Positions 10,240 to 23,534 are shown, counted from the stretch's first letter. The stretch: 64,000 nucleotides of DNA from Cheiracanthium punctorium (GCA_038373885.1 JAWZYV010002471.1:806001-870000), one strand, 5' to 3'. Numbers and translations: made by a program. The notes: generated from the sequence alone by a model not told the origin.

Positions 10240-12240
10240 GTATCTGAAATTGAAGTTTTAATGAAAACTTTTGATTTTAGAATATGTAATACTTTGAAAT
10301 ATATGTAAATTATTATAACGTTAGTGTCCATCAAATGACATTATAATCAATATTTTTATATTTTTTCAGCAAACATCTCGCTTAAATTTCATCTCCTTAA
10401 TCAAAAGTATACTAGGAAAATTTTCAAAAGAGAGACAATATTACAGATTTGCATATTCGACATTATGTCGCTTATGTCGATTAAAACCTCATTGTTGCAT
10501 GAAAACTTTGAATCTAATAAACATGTTCTATATCAAGATTAATCAGCAAAAATCCTTAATTAACATTATTGTGTGCAAAGGGTCAACAAATAAAAATATT
10601 TTCATTCAAATTTAAGATTTGAATAATGAGATTTTTTAAAACTAATTATGGTATTTTATTTAAATTAAACATTATACATTGAACAATAACGTATGCGGAA
10701 TGTGTATTACATAATCATTTTATAGATTTGCATTTTTAGCCAATATTCATAGTTATATGTCTTCATTTTCTGAAGAAGTGTGTGAGAAGAAGTAAGTGCT
10801 TCTTTTAAAAATATTTTTATATAAATATTTCTAAAAAAATTAAATATTTATTAAATGTTTCTTACCCTAATTTTTAAGTTACAGTCTCTTATTCTAATAA
10901 AATACTATTAACTTCAAAAGGTATTCTTTAATATCCCCATTGAAATATTTTAACAACGATCATTATCCTTTTCTCAAACGCATTTCAAAGTTCATAAAAC
11001 AAAGATTGTTCTGAAAAAGCGTGGAGCAAGCTGTCGAAAAATTAATGTTTAAATCCCAAAAAAGAAATTAATATAGTCTGGAGTTTGGTGAAACAGGACT
11101 CCGAAAACATCTTTCACTGTATTCTTTACATATTCTACTTTAAAATAAATAAATAAATAAATAAACAAATATCTACGTAAGTGAGAGCTTGAAGAAAAAT
11201 TGTTGTAGAACCGAACTCTGGTTTTGGCAATTCTTTTAAGTTTTCTATTTTCTGAATAAAAGTTTTTAGTTACAGTTATTTTTGTATTACTTTGAAATTT
11301 CGGGAAACAATTCTTTAATTTAATTAACAGTACTGTTTTAAACTGTAAAAATGAGATACTGTAATACATCTAGAGTTAAATGAGAATCTTATAATTAAAA
11401 TAACTGAACAGTGAATTCTGTAGAATATATCCAAATACTATTAATTGATACATCACAATTTACAGATTTTCTGTTACTATATTTAAAGAAATGGCTATTC
11501 TTATGAATACTGCCGATTTTTTAATCAGTTACAAATTACTTTTTTTTACAAATGCTTCTTTCTTTTTAACCCCCAAAATAAAATGCATTTAATGAGGTAA
11601 ATATTAAAGCTCACATTAAAGCTTTTTTTTTAACAGTTACACTGACCGATTTTGACATAACATAAAAACTGTCCTTTTTGTGGACAAGGCAGTCACTCGA
11701 TAAAATAAATAATTAAATACTATCTTGAAAAAAATTGTTTTATGACAAAATATTTTTTAAACAAATATAGCAAACGTAATAATGTTACAACCTCGGAGAG
11801 ACGTATTCACTCGAATATTCTCAAATAGTCAAATCGAGCGTATAGTAAAAAAGATATTACATACTGATAGAAAAGTACTGCTAGGATATAGTATATCTAA
11901 TGATAGTTTAGCGATATGTGGTAACTACTAAGCTATTCTAATTTTAAAAAATTGTTATCAATATTACATATTGTGATCCATTTCATGTGAAAATACAAGA
12001 ATTGGGTTGATGGAATTTTTTCTTTCGTAAAAATATTGATCTAATTCAAAAAATTCAAAACTAAATCATAACATATAATTACCCATTTTTCCCAGAAAAT
12101 GATTCACCAAACTTATCACTCTTGAAAGTCTTCTCATAAATCATGTCCTAAAAGTATGCTTTCAACTACAGAAAATGTTTGAAATCAGAAAGGTATTGAA
12201 TTGATGTCCCATTTTTATCACCAAATTACCTCTAGTTTTT
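10240..12240. other. Non-coding AT-rich stretch
   Basis: An AAAT-type microsatellite lies at about 11143-11168. The short minus-strand reading frame over it is low-complexity translation. No gene or element end was recognised. Confidence 0.5.
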
Positions 12241-12243
12241 CTA

Positions 12244-12756
12244 GACATCGTCTTCGAACGCTTCAGGTCTTCCAAGGCAAATCGTGTCTTTCAGACTCAT
12301 GGGTAGTTCTGGTAGTTCTGAAACAGCAGCTGACATGGCTCACAACTAAGGCCCGATCATTGCAATAAACTATTGAGAGGCTGAGCTGAAAAATTCTCTT
12401 AACTGGTTGATATTTCTCATTACACAGAACAGAAGTAGATCAAATATGAAAACATGTACTTCATAAATTCTTTTTAAAACATTACTTGAGTTGGCATATA
12501 CAAATGCATTATCTTGAATATTCTTTAAGTCAAGGTATGTAAATTGAAGAGCATGGTCAAACTTTTCCCTACTGGTGTTTTTCATTTTTTTTTTTTTTAC
12601 ATTTAATATTAAACCGAGGCTTAACATGTTAAGTATAAACGTTGTAAAGAAGCAAAAATAATGATTTTCCCATTTAGTTTGGTGATATATCATAGTTTCC
12701 AAACTCGGGAACAACTCCGGACACAGAATGGAATCTTCACTTTTGCGTCTTATCAT
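12244..12756 (-). pseudogene. Possible decayed membrane receptor relic (very uncertain)
   Basis: On the minus strand, 128 codons are open from 12756, with hydrophobic segments (HYFCFFTTFILNMLSLGLIL and VHVFIFDLLLFCVM). The same frame continues through isolated TAG and TGA codons into AMSAAVSELPELPMSLKD, ending near 12244. Hydrophobic spans separated by charged loops would fit a seven-helix chemoreceptor such as an arthropod gustatory receptor, and an ionotropic receptor lies 750 bp away. No diagnostic family motif is visible. It may simply be AT-rich sequence that happens to be open. Confidence 0.15.
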
Positions 12757-12799
12757 TGATAGCGAATAAGTTAAACTTGGGTAGAATGAGGATGAGGAG

Positions 12800-13510
12800 T
12801 TCGAATGAAAACAATTTTATGGGCAACAGTGAAACCAATTTACACTTTTGCCATCCGTTTCGTTATTATTTTTGAACATTTCCTAAAGGTTATTGAGATT
12901 CTTTGGCAGCTTTTTCATGAAGTGAAAAAAGAAAACCTGATTTTTGTTTCTTCAAAACGTGCGCTAAGAAAGCGATCATCAATTTATATCTCACATTTAA
13001 ATTCAGTTAATGCATCATGATTCCTCATTTTTTAAATTTTATTCAAACAATAGAAAAAAATGCATCATTAGTGAGTTAGAAAAGAAATGTGATACTCTTG
13101 ATATAAAGCAATAAAATGCAATATTTTTTTTCTCTTTTTTAGGTCTGAGAATGAAAAATTTTAAACCTGAGCAGACAACTACTACTTTCGACTACTACTT
13201 TCGACGTGGACTACTTTTACGTTCACAAAACTTCACTTCACGGTACAACATACTCTTTAAAGGACACGAATGAATTGTAAAACGGAGAAGTAAGATTTAA
13301 AACTACATACTAAAACTTGAAAATTTAATTGTTTTATAAAAAATATTCCAGAAGTTGAATATAATAAATAGAATACGAAAGATATCTTGCACCTAGAGAC
13401 ATTTATTCCTTTTGTTAGGAAATTATAAGAATTTTTATTTGAATAATGAAATATAAAATATAATTTTAAAAAAAGACAATTAATAAATTTGAGGAGTATA
13501 TTGTGCGTAA
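12800..13510. other. Upstream region of the ionotropic receptor
   Basis: AT-rich. A short tandem duplication (CTACTACTTTCGA twice) lies at about 13178-13206. A pyrimidine tract ending in TTTTTTAG at about 13142 could be a splice acceptor for an upstream exon, but no signal-peptide exon was found. No TATA box or other promoter element can be assigned. Confidence 0.35.
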
Positions 13511-13513
13511 GTT

Positions 13514-14722
13514 ATGCCACACGCAATTAGATTAGGTGTTTGTGAGGTTATTCCTCTGAAACCTTATGCCATTAAGGATTATGATGGCACAACAATTTAT
13601 GCCCATTTTGCTAATGAAATCCGTTTTATCTTTGAAGCACTTAAATTAAGATATGAAGTGATAAAACTTCCTGATCTACAACTGGGCTCTAAAAAGACTG
13701 ATGGAAACTGGAGCGGGATACTGGGAAAGATGGTCCGTTCCGAAGTCGATGTAGTAATGTTTCCTTTCGAATCAGATTCATATGTGCCAGACAACGTACA
13801 CGTCAGTTATCCTTATGGGATTACGGATGTCACTTTCATCACAAACAAACCTGAACCTGTCTCGAAGAGTTTAGCTGTAGTTCATCCTTTCCCGTACTCT
13901 GTATGGATTACCCTTGCGATGATTTTAATAACGATGCCAATCTTCCTCTACATTTTGATGAAAAAAAGAGTCAAATACCACAAAGTATTGTTCAATGTAT
14001 TTGGAAGTCTACTTGAGCAGTCGTTTACTTTTGAAGTGGGAAGAAATAGTGCCAGGTTGCTTTTGGCAGGTTGGATTTTGGGTGTCATGATAATAAGCTA
14101 CGGATATAAAGCTGTGTTGTTGTCTTCTCGGTCCTTTCCTCGTACGACCGTCATTCGTGACATCCCAGACTTAGGTAGAGCTTCAGCTCAAAACTCAGTC
14201 ACGTGTTTTACCTTCCCGTCAATGGATCTCTCACATTTTACTGACTCGGATGTCGATTCATTTAAAGCTGTCGGCGCTTGTCTGGAAAGAAATAAAGATA
14301 ATTTTATGAATGATACAGACTATTTTGAAAAATTTATTAGCATAAAATCAAAAAAAGTAATGATACGCTCAAGACGGGCCTTATCCTTTCATCAAAATTA
14401 TTTTTACCTTTCGGAAGACTCGTTTAACATTCAGTTATACAGCTTTTTACTTTCGAAGAACTTTTGTTGCCTGAAACAGTTCGACAGATTGATTAATCAG
14501 CTACATGCAGTTGGTTTCAAACAAAAAACGGATGATGAATCGAGATTTGCATGGCAGCTATACATGGATGATTTCGTTACCGAAGAAACAGTTTCAGTAT
14601 ACAAAATACGATTACAAGATATATCAGGAGCCTTCATCGTTCTGATATCGGGATGGGTTTCAGCCTTTTTAGCACTTGTCGGAGAAATTTTCACAAAGAA
14701 ATATATTGCTTCATCAAAGTAA
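13514..14722 (+). CDS. Ionotropic receptor (variant ionotropic glutamate receptor family), single exon
   Basis: Predicted ligand-gated cation channel subunit of the chemosensory ionotropic receptor class, 402 residues, plasma membrane. It opens directly with the first ligand-binding lobe (residues ~5-125, containing GNWSGILGKMVRSEVDVVMF, the counterpart of the iGluR G-x-x-G-x-L-x-x-G-E-A-D region). Then come a first membrane helix (~129-149), a pore region (~155-175), a second full helix (~178-204, ending ISYGYKAVLLS where iGluRs have SYTANLAAFL), the second ligand-binding lobe (~205-365) and the last helix (~370-392). There is no amino-terminal LIVBP-like domain, as usual for divergent IRs. 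The canonical glutamate-binding Arg is not evident. TAA at 13508-13510 is in frame just upstream, so translation starts at this ATG unless a short 5' exon is spliced in. The frame is intact, and length is close to an IR lacking its signal-peptide exon. Confidence 0.85.
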   Translation: MPHAIRLGVCEVIPLKPYAIKDYDGTTIYAHFANEIRFIFEALKLRYEVIKLPDLQLGSKKTDGNWSGILGKMVRSEVDVVMFPFESDSYVPDNVHVSYPYGITDVTFITNKPEPVSKSLAVVHPFPYSVWITLAMILITMPIFLYILMKKRVKYHKVLFNVFGSLLEQSFTFEVGRNSARLLLAGWILGVMIISYGYKAVLLSSRSFPRTTVIRDIPDLGRASAQNSVTCFTFPSMDLSHFTDSDVDSFKAVGACLERNKDNFMNDTDYFEKFISIKSKKVMIRSRRALSFHQNYFYLSEDSFNIQLYSFLLSKNFCCLKQFDRLINQLHAVGFKQKTDDESRFAWQLYMDDFVTEETVSVYKIRLQDISGAFIVLISGWVSAFLALVGEIFTKKYIASSK

Positions 14723-16815
14723 TTTTTTTTTTCATCACCGCATTTATATTAGTTGGATGCAATCATCACTTGGGAGGTAATTCCGTTCATGTTTTTGAAG
14801 TTCTTTATGGTTCAGATTCAATCAGATACCAATTTCAGACATTATTCTGATGTTGGTAATTTTGTGTTTCTAGAGTTTTGAAATTGTAGAGAACTTGCGC
14901 TGAATTTTTTGCTAAATGCATTACAGCTTTGCTATGAAACCTGTAAATAAAAGAGTACAATGCGTTGGAGAGAGAAAAAAAATTTAGTTTATATTATAAA
15001 TGAATAAAGGTTGAAAATCAGATAGATGATTCTTTGATAAATTATGCTTACCTCATAGACTGTCGCTTTCGAAGATTTTTATTAATCGGGAATTGGAATC
15101 TGACAGATTAAAAAAATGTGCTTATTTCAAACTACAGTAAAATATTCTTTTGGTCAGCAATAAAATTTGTGGAAACAATAAACATCTGGTAATGGCTAAA
15201 ACTACAATTCATTATGTTAAGTAATGTGTTCCGTCATCACCGAGAAGAAATATCATCAAGCATAAGACTGACAGGAGTCTCCCTAAAATTTCTTGAGAAA
15301 TATTTGATCCGTAGTTGAAATAAATAGCACGAATATAACGCCTAACTTTTTCGCATTTATTTCTTCTAGGAATTTTATATCAAAGCACATAAGAATAGCT
15401 AGGATATTTATGCAACGGAACAGAATTATGTAATTACTGAATCTAATATTTTGGTAACTAGATATGGAATTTACATCTAACATGAATAAAACTAATTTCA
15501 AGACAATAATAAAAATTAATTTTGCGGTTATTATAATTTTATTTAGTGCAATCATTAAGTGCATACCATTAAGTTCTTTTTTCATTATATATTTTTTTAA
15601 TCAACTTTTTATTTAATGCCAAGAAAATCATCAGAGAGCTACTTTAGATATAGTTTTGTTTATACGTGAGCTAATTATATTTTAGTGACTATGAAGCGGT
15701 AGTCATATACATCAAAATAATTACACGAATATAAATTCCGTGTTCTTCACTTTACATACATTAAATGTTATGTACATTATTCACATATTGTACTTTATAA
15801 GTGTACATAAGATTGCCTGACGTATAACTAGTATTTTAAGTTTTATTTTTCGATATTGATTGCAGTGAGTCTGTCTTTTGAAAAATTTTCAGAATATCTT
15901 TTGTTTTACTAGTACCATAGACTTTGATCAATACTTCGCCAGATCTTGTCATTTTAAATCTAATACTATTTTGTTTTGGAATTTTGAACTTTCTTTCGGC
16001 TTTTTCTGGAGGTCATCTTTGAAAGTATTATATTATTAATCGGCTTTTTTAGTTCTACGTATGCACCTACAGAAAGTTGCTGCAAAACTGTTGAGTAACC
16101 AAGCTATGAAGATTGTTGCAATTTACATCAGTGCTTCGCAAAACAGATTGTGTAGCAAAACTTCTTTTCAGAAAAGATAGCCGTACCAGATCATTTCTTA
16201 AATCGTCTTAAATGATGTCAAGTTTGGCAATTTTTGTTAAAATATCGCCAAATTTTGTGTTTATAAATACTAAAAATCAAATCATGCTTGACCATATTTT
16301 AAAAAGTCTACTGAACCGTAATGTTACCTAAAAGGAATTTTAATGGTCTAATACTCGCGATTTACATTCATTAATATACAACTTTAATTAACATTACTTT
16401 TTGAGAATACTAGAACATTAATTTTAGATTCAGTAAACTGTAGAAGAACAAATCTTCCTACAAAATTTGTAGCAATATCGTGTATTCTTTACCAGCATCT
16501 GAAAAAAATTACCATTTGCAAGAAATATCAGCTGTCTCTTTAAGATAGTACGAAAAAATGTTATATAAGTGAAAATTGCATAGCACGAGCATGAAATGTT
16601 ACTTTGGCCACATAATGTTCTTAATTTCATTGACAATATTCATTTGATATGTACAATTTTGTGCATCATACACTTTAAATAGTTATACTTTGGTCGAAGG
16701 CTTATTTAACTCTTACAGAATTAACGGGAATATCAATTTTCGATTAAAATATAATGATTATATAAAATATTTATGACAGTTTCTCTGTCATATATGTATT
16801 TGAAGCTTAAGAAGC
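14723..16815. other. Non-coding stretch downstream of the receptor gene
   Basis: AT-rich with AATAAA-like hexamers (for example AATAAAG near 15003) but no assignable gene. Short open frames here lack recognisable domains. Confidence 0.5.
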
Positions 16816-16819
16816 GATT

Positions 16820-18380
16820 TATCTCTCATCTGGAAAAATGACTAACTTTGTCCCGAATCCCCAAAACCTTGTGCTGCGTCCTCTTCTCTTCCCTCTGCAA
16901 CTGAATATCAATGTTCCTAACATCATTAAGGATCCTAAAGTGTCTTACTCTGTCAACGACATCGCAGTCTGGCATTGGAATACTCACTCTAATTTCATAT
17001 TTCACAAAAGGTTCTCAATAGTTGTATGCAAGTCATTGAAACTTGGTCAAAAGATTTTATCTTACTATAAGTCCTACCAAAACTAATTATTGCATTTTCT
17101 CTTCTGAAAGTTAAAATGAAAGGTATTTGCATCATATTATAAACCTGTGTAGATCTGGAATCAGACAATTTTGGTGTCCCAAGTAATTGGCTTTAACTTT
17201 TGACGTAGAACTGATATTTACAAAAAATCTTGAGCAATTCTTTAACAAAGCCTTAAAAAATGGCTTCATATGGTAAAAAGATTATCTGATGCATCTGGGA
17301 GATCAAGACTAAATATCCATCTTAACACATACATTTCACTATCTGGGCTAAGACCATATAACACTTGTTTCGTCCCTTGCAAAAGAAAAGCCCGACAGTG
17401 ATTATTATTCATGATCAACTATAAAACAGGAACTGAGTATGGCCAATCTCCTTAGAAAACAAAAGAAAATTAGCCATCATCGGATACCTGTATACAACTG
17501 GAAACTTTGCATGCTGACCATCACATCTCCAACAAAACATTCAAGGCACGAACTTGTAAAAACTAGATTGTAAAGGCACTCCTCCCTACAACATGACATC
17601 AGGAAAACAAATTGGCAAAATATGAACCTATTGATATAATAAAAGAAAATCTACTTCTGATTAGTCCCTATCTATAAATAATTATCAACTTAAATCTCTG
17701 CACTAATTAATCTGAAAGGCACTTACACCATCAATGAGTTTACGCATTCAGCTCAAAACGTAGCTACTGCCTATACAGATGGTTCCTCTGACTCTGAACT
17801 CAGTAGACGAAGCACTAATCTCTATTTTGTACACACAAACAGCGAACATGAATACAATTAAAATTCCGTTAGAAAAATTACTTCTTATTATATCTGTGAG
17901 TTGGCAGCCATAAGGGTACTTTGGATATTTTTCGTTCCAAAGCAATTCAGAATTTCAGAGGCATCGTAGTATTCTTAGATTCAAAACCTTCGCTCCAGAG
18001 GATCCAGAAGGGCAACTTTCAATTGACTCAGGACATTGTAATGTTTATGAATAAAATAGTAACGGTCCAAAATACGGTTCCAGCTCACGTCGATAGTTTG
18101 GACTTTGAAAAGAAACCAGTGACAGTTTTTTAACTTTCCAACAGACTAGCTCTTACTGATGCTGATGCAATAGCCAGACGAAGGCCCACATCCCTTTCGG
18201 AAAATAAAATTTCTATTTCCAAGCTGAAATGCAAGTGAATTATTTCACCTACCGTAGGCAGAACAACACACCTAAAGAGAATGCAAACATTCTCTGAAAG
18301 TGAGCGAAGTTAGAATAGCTGCCTCACTATCCTGATAATCCAACTTTCTCCAGTTCTTTCATTTAGCTGTGCTATCATTT
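16820..18380 (+). pseudogene. Jockey-type non-LTR retrotransposon, RT and RNase H remnants
   Basis: A decayed 3' part of a jockey-clade pol gene. At 16838-17000 the reverse transcriptase palm is readable (VLRPLLFPLQLN, then DPKVSYSVNDIAVWH). The YADD-type catalytic pair has become ND, so it is inactive. RNase H begins at about 17770 with AYTDGSSDSE (catalytic Asp at 17778-17780). CELAAIRVLW follows, with its Glu at 17898-17900, and after a frame change VFLDSKPSLQRIQ with its Asp at 17978-17980. A VPAHV motif lies near 18090. The tail near 18270-18370 still resembles the C-terminal TRHLKGM and LSP region of spider jockey proteins. Endonuclease and most of RT are missing. Several frameshifts and stops make it a 5'-truncated dead copy, the usual fate of LINE insertions. 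Confidence 0.75.
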
Positions 18381-18389
18381 CGTTCCATA

Positions 18390-21300
18390 CTCTTCAATAT
18401 TGATTTAGTCTCCTCAGATAAACAGCTTCTATATGCTTCAAGGAATATCGAGAGATACTGTTCATACTTTCGGCTCTATTTGATTTTTCTTTACCAACTT
18501 TAGAAAAAAGCAGAACAACATCATATATGTAGTACATTATTTTTCTATTTAAAGAATAGAAATTATGAAAAAACATTTAATGTAACACAAACAGATAAAT
18601 TTTAGTTTCGAATGTACTTATTTGTCACTCAATTTACAAAAATGTTGTAAATTGCACAAGAGAACACAATGCCAATAGATTTCATCAAATAACTATTTAA
18701 GATTCCTCTTTAAATGCACTTAAACTAGTTTTGTTTTGCTTGTAAGGAAGAGAAATTTCCTGAATAAAAAGCATGAATACTAAAACAATTGCTCTTCATC
18801 CTTTATTTGATAATTTTTTGGTTTATTTTTTTTTCACTTAAAGTACCAGTGGCCTCCTTTCAGATATCACTAAAAAAAAGGAATTACTTCGCCTTAAAAA
18901 GGATATCATAATTATCATGCATTTCGTCTATTAAAACGTACCCAATTTAATGGATAATACATTTTCTTGCCAATCTATGTGGAAAGGAATACTCAAAAAA
19001 TTCTGAAAGATCTAACAATTTCTTATTGAACTTACCAGGTTACTAAGAAAACTCTAGTATCAGTACCGGAGGAGTACTGATACTAGATTAAGGATGCTAA
19101 AGATAGTAGTAAAATACGTACAGTGCTACCCGTGAATAACGGATAGTAAAGGACAGGTAGTTTCGTCTAAATTGGGGATTCGGTCTAAATTATTGGGAGG
19201 AGTCCAGTATTGAAAAAGACTATCATATTTATTTAGCTCATACCGTGTAATTTAATGAAAAGTTACGTACAATTTTAATTAAACTTCTATAGTTATTGTT
19301 GTGCTACAAAAGAATATCAACAATTGCTAATGGGTAAATTGATACTTCAGCCAATACAAAAATCTGGAAACTGTTGCGCCATCTATCAAAAAACTCCTTT
19401 AAATGTTTAATACCCCTCACGAATATGCTCTGTGAAAATTCCGTTGACAAAAATTCCCGAAATAACATTTAAAAATCAGTGGAACTTTCTTAAAAGAGTT
19501 TTCAATAAACCAAGTAATCAAAACTTTTTCAGCGTGAAAATTTCGCACGCGAGAATAAATTTTCTAATGGAATTTAGAAATAATATTTCCCTATAAAAAA
19601 ATGCTATTTTTTTATTCCCAGTAAATATAAAATGGAAAAATAATGTTTTATGTTTGCTCTTTGTCCAGTATTAGTAAAACAAACATTAAGCAAGAAAAAT
19701 TTCGTGGAAGGTAAATCATTGTGTTAATTAATTAAGAAATATACACAGGGAAAGTGAAGGCCGATATTTTTGCACTTCCAAAAAAAAAAAAAAATATTCT
19801 AGATGCCTTGAAACGAAAGAAAAGATCTGAAAACAACTGCGAACTCAAGAAAGAGAGTTGGGGGGGGGGAATGCTAAATCATAATATTTTTAAAAATAAA
19901 AGAAAGAGAAAAGAAAATATAAAAGAGTAAATTGCAGCGCAAGTCCATATCTCAGTTCAACATAGCAAGGTTGTAGCGTACACACTTGCTTCTCAATCTA
20001 ACTAGATTCCAAACCTATCAAGTCCATGCGGAAGACTTTTCTTTATAAAAAGATTAAACACTTGACTGCTGTGACAAGGAGTTTCACATCGACTACTAAG
20101 CACCTGGAGAGACTTGTTTCCAGGATTTACTCCACCGGTCTAATTTACCAAGAAAAATCTATGTACTTAGAAGAATTAAAAATGCTACTATTAGCGTTTA
20201 TACTTAGTGTTATTAAATCGATTGAAAAAATAAGCTATATTCATTTATACTCTGAAATAATTTTACATTTTATCTTTCTAAATATTGCATTGCATCGCCA
20301 TTTTCCACAGCAGTCGCTTGTAGCTTCAAAGCTGCCTATTATTAAAGTTGAGTGTCTGTGGCCTTCAATATATTGCTATGTACCATACCTTCAATGATAA
20401 TTCCTTATTTTTAGGAAAATTTCTTTTTACAAAAATACAATAAGATTCAACAGTTCTTAAATGTTTCTTCTGTATTACAGTTCCAGCTCACATATAAAAC
20501 AGTAATCTTATTCTCTACCAATCAAGAATTTGATTTTGCTTACAGAGCCTTTTTTTATGGTGCATTATGTTTAAATAACAAACGAAGTGTCCATGCTCTA
20601 GTGTCTGACGGAAATTCATGACTTCTGATCATTAGTAAGTAACTTTATTTTCCAAAGAATGCATAAAACAGAGCATATATTTCAGAGTATTTATTTATCC
20701 GATACTTGAATGTTATTTCTTTCCCGAACTTGTTGCTATTAGCGTGAAACCATTACTTCTTTCATCTCTGCAAACAGCATTTTCATTTGCGGAGTTCTTT
20801 CTGGCATCTGTGATTTGCATAAACCCTGTTCCTTTAAGAATAATTCATCTGAATTGCGTTGCTTTTCCATTATATGTATGTTCTGTGTTGCGTAACTTGA
20901 AGACATTTAGTGCGCTTCACATTTTTTGGATTATTGCTATTTCTATCAATATCTGTATTTTTGTAAATGTGATACATTTTATCTTGTAACATACAACTTG
21001 TAAGTCTCTAAGTGAAAAGTTCTGATTACCTTTGTGCCTCTGCATACAAACATTTCTAAGAGTATTTAATTTATATACATGCCTGTCTAATCAAATTCAG
21101 CTACTCACTTTGCTATACACTGCACGACAAAAGAAAAGAGAAAAATAGAGACACCTTTATTTGAAAGTAAACTAGTCTAACTCTCTTATATAAGAAAAAT
21201 TGTTTATATAAGAGAAGCTCAGAACTGGACGAAGTTGTTATCACAGAATTTAATGTCAAAATGGGTAAAACAAAAGATTGGAGTGACCTTGAAAGGAGGA

Positions 21301-23000
21301 ACGATCATTTGCGCTAGAACAGCTACAAGGATGTATATCCAGAAAATAAAAATTGGAGGGGGGTCCAAACAGTAGAAAAGGCAGACTTTTGAAAAAAAAA
21401 AAAAAACTTCGCCATTAGAATTTTGACATAAAAAAATCAAAATTTCGGAGAGGTTTGCACCCCCCTGGACCCTCTTACCCTTTAAATAATACGCCCTTGA
21501 ACAGCTGGTACCATCGTCTTTTTTTTTCTTGCTATAAAATCATTTCAATAACAAAGACCTTACATCGTTATAAAAAAATTAACAGACGCAATAAAGTTAT
21601 TTTGAATTGCATCAAAATATCCACAGATCGTACACCCTCAATAGAAGCAGTTAAGCGTTTCACCATACACTAGCGCTAACTTAGCTGCATTCTTTCTACC
21701 GAGAAACGTTTCCCCATGGTTTGGTTACATTGAACAGTTATAAAGCACCAAATCATGGTTCAACGTTCCTCCATAGAAAGGTCGGAGCTAATTCAGCTCC
21801 AATTTATGGTGAAATGTTAACTCTTTTATTAACAGTGTATGTCAAAAGATTAATTAATATTATTTTACCAAAATCAGAAATGATGGACGCATTTTCAAAA
21901 AATTTGTTTAATTTGACTCATCTTCATTTTGAATCGGAAGCAATAACCGATATACACTTTAATATAAAATTTATGAATATCTAGTACTGCCTAAATTTAA
22001 TGAATTTAGACCAAAAATATACCTTATTATTTTAAAATTATTTAAAATTATTTAAAAACTCTTCATTCATAAATTTCTTTTTAAAAGAAGCTCTTTATGT
22101 AGCGATGGTGTATTTTTAGTAAATATACTCTCATAAATTACTTAAAGAGAAAAATTTATTCCGCGAAGAACTTAATGGAATTCTTTTGAACAGAGTTCCC
22201 ATTACTAAAATTAGTTTTGAAAGACATATCTGCCAGAGATATATACAGAAGCAATATTTTTTTTCATGCCTTTAAATTTTTAGTAGATCTAAACAGGCTT
22301 TTATCCTAAAGTGTATAGTCGAACAAATTACAAAAATGATTTGCTTATAAAATAAAATATGAGGATTTCTATCAATACAAATTTAATAATCATGCTTGAT
22401 AGCTCAGCCCATCCTGGATTGTTCAAAACCAATGCAAATGCAGTTCCTCATAGATTTTGGCAGACTTCTTCTTTCCTTATAACCCCTCCGAAATACTTAT
22501 ACAAGCAAATTTCATTAATGGTTCACTTAAAAAATAAAATGTAGCATTTTCGATCAATGTAAATTCACTAATTTAATAATGCAGTGTGTTCTTATTTGAT
22601 CAAAGTCAATCATAGATGAAGTTAATTTCATAATCACATTTGATAAAACATTGCTTCTATTGAAAATTACTCAAACACATTATTTTTACACTTTTTTATC
22701 ATCATCTGGTAAACAATTTTTGACTGGTAAATAAATATTTGCATATATATGATCCGGAAAACTTAATGATCTCAAATTCTGAAATGTGTGTGTATGATCC
22801 GCGTAGAACAGGCAATGTTGTTTTAATCCTGAAGTAAATTAAATGAACTTGAAACGAATTAGGAGTAGATAGCAAATTTTATATTATGTCACTGAAATCA
22901 TACGTTGCATTAATTTATGAAGATTTTTATTTATTTGGAATGATCCAACAGCTAATTTTGGAAAATAAAAACGAATTTCAGCGGTCGAGAATTAAATAGC
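18390..23000. other. Long non-coding stretch
   Basis: Poly(A) runs (19780-19793, 21390-21404) and G tracts (19860-19869) occur. A GGGGGG / CCCCCC pair flanks about 21357-21472 and may mark a small decayed MITE, but I could not define its ends. Open frames at 20026-20397 and 20744-20989 show no known domain and are probably chance. Confidence 0.45.
19053..19087. repeat. Perfect 14-bp hairpin
   Basis: Arms TCTAGTATCAGTAC (19053-19066) and GTACTGATACTAGA (19074-19087) are exact reverse complements around a 7-base loop. There is no adjacent gene, so this is unlikely to be a terminator; more likely it is a solo element end or a chance palindrome. Confidence 0.85.
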
Positions 23001-23001
23001 A

Positions 23002-23098
23002 TACAAACAAATAAACAAACTAGATTTCTTACTTTGAAGTAAATACGCTATTTAAACAAATAAACAAACTAGTTTTCTTACTTTGAAGTAAATACGCT
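23002..23098 (+). repeat. 49-bp direct repeat; the first copy preserves the empty target site
   Basis: Two copies, period 49, containing AAATAAACAAACTAG and GAAGTAAATACGCT. The first copy reads on through AAATACGCTATTTAA. The second is cut after AAATACGCT by the left end of the composite transposon. The sequence right of the composite resumes GCTATTTAA at 41711. Confidence 0.9.
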
Positions 23099-23534
23099 TA
23101 GTCTAAGAGCCAGCTTAAATCTGACAACACATTTTTTACGGTATCTGAAATTTCGTCCAGTGAGACTTCTATACCCAGTAAACAAGCAATGGGTACTAGC
23201 TAAGCCCTGCCGCGGTAGTTTGGGGTCCCTCAGGTGAGTCAGGTATGAAAATTAAGTAAATTTTTAAAGTATTTTACGGCGTCTGCCGTTTTAATATGTT
23301 ATAATATACCTCTAGAAAAATTGAAAAATAACTATGGCTGCTGATTTTAAAGGTTGCAACATCCTGGCAGCCACTTTTCAAAATTCGGAAAAAAAAAATA
23401 TTTTTCTTAAGTATTTTACGGCGTCTGTCATTTTAATATATTATTTATTGAACTATTTTAAGCTAATATTGAAAATGGCTGATATTTTTTCCAGTTGTAA
23501 CTATCCGGTTTACAGCGAAACATTACCTGCAGTC
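23099..23534 (-). repeat. Left terminal inverted repeat of the composite
   Basis: Reverse-complement match to 41285-41710 and to the internal right-TIR copies. It contains two subterminal copies of a motif read on the other strand as GGCAGACGCCGTAAAATACT. The small open frame starting MAADF inside it recurs antisense in every right-TIR copy; it is a passenger, not a gene. Confidence 0.9.

Noticed and set aside
19053..19087. Hairpin as a transcription terminator
   Set aside because: The genome is eukaryotic, there is no adjacent gene, and no T run follows.
20026..20397. 123-codon frame as a host gene
   Set aside because: No recognisable domain, skewed AT-rich composition, no supporting splice or start context.
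20744..20989. Hydrophobic 81-codon frame as a membrane protein
   Set aside because: AT-rich DNA readily gives hydrophobic translation; no family motif.
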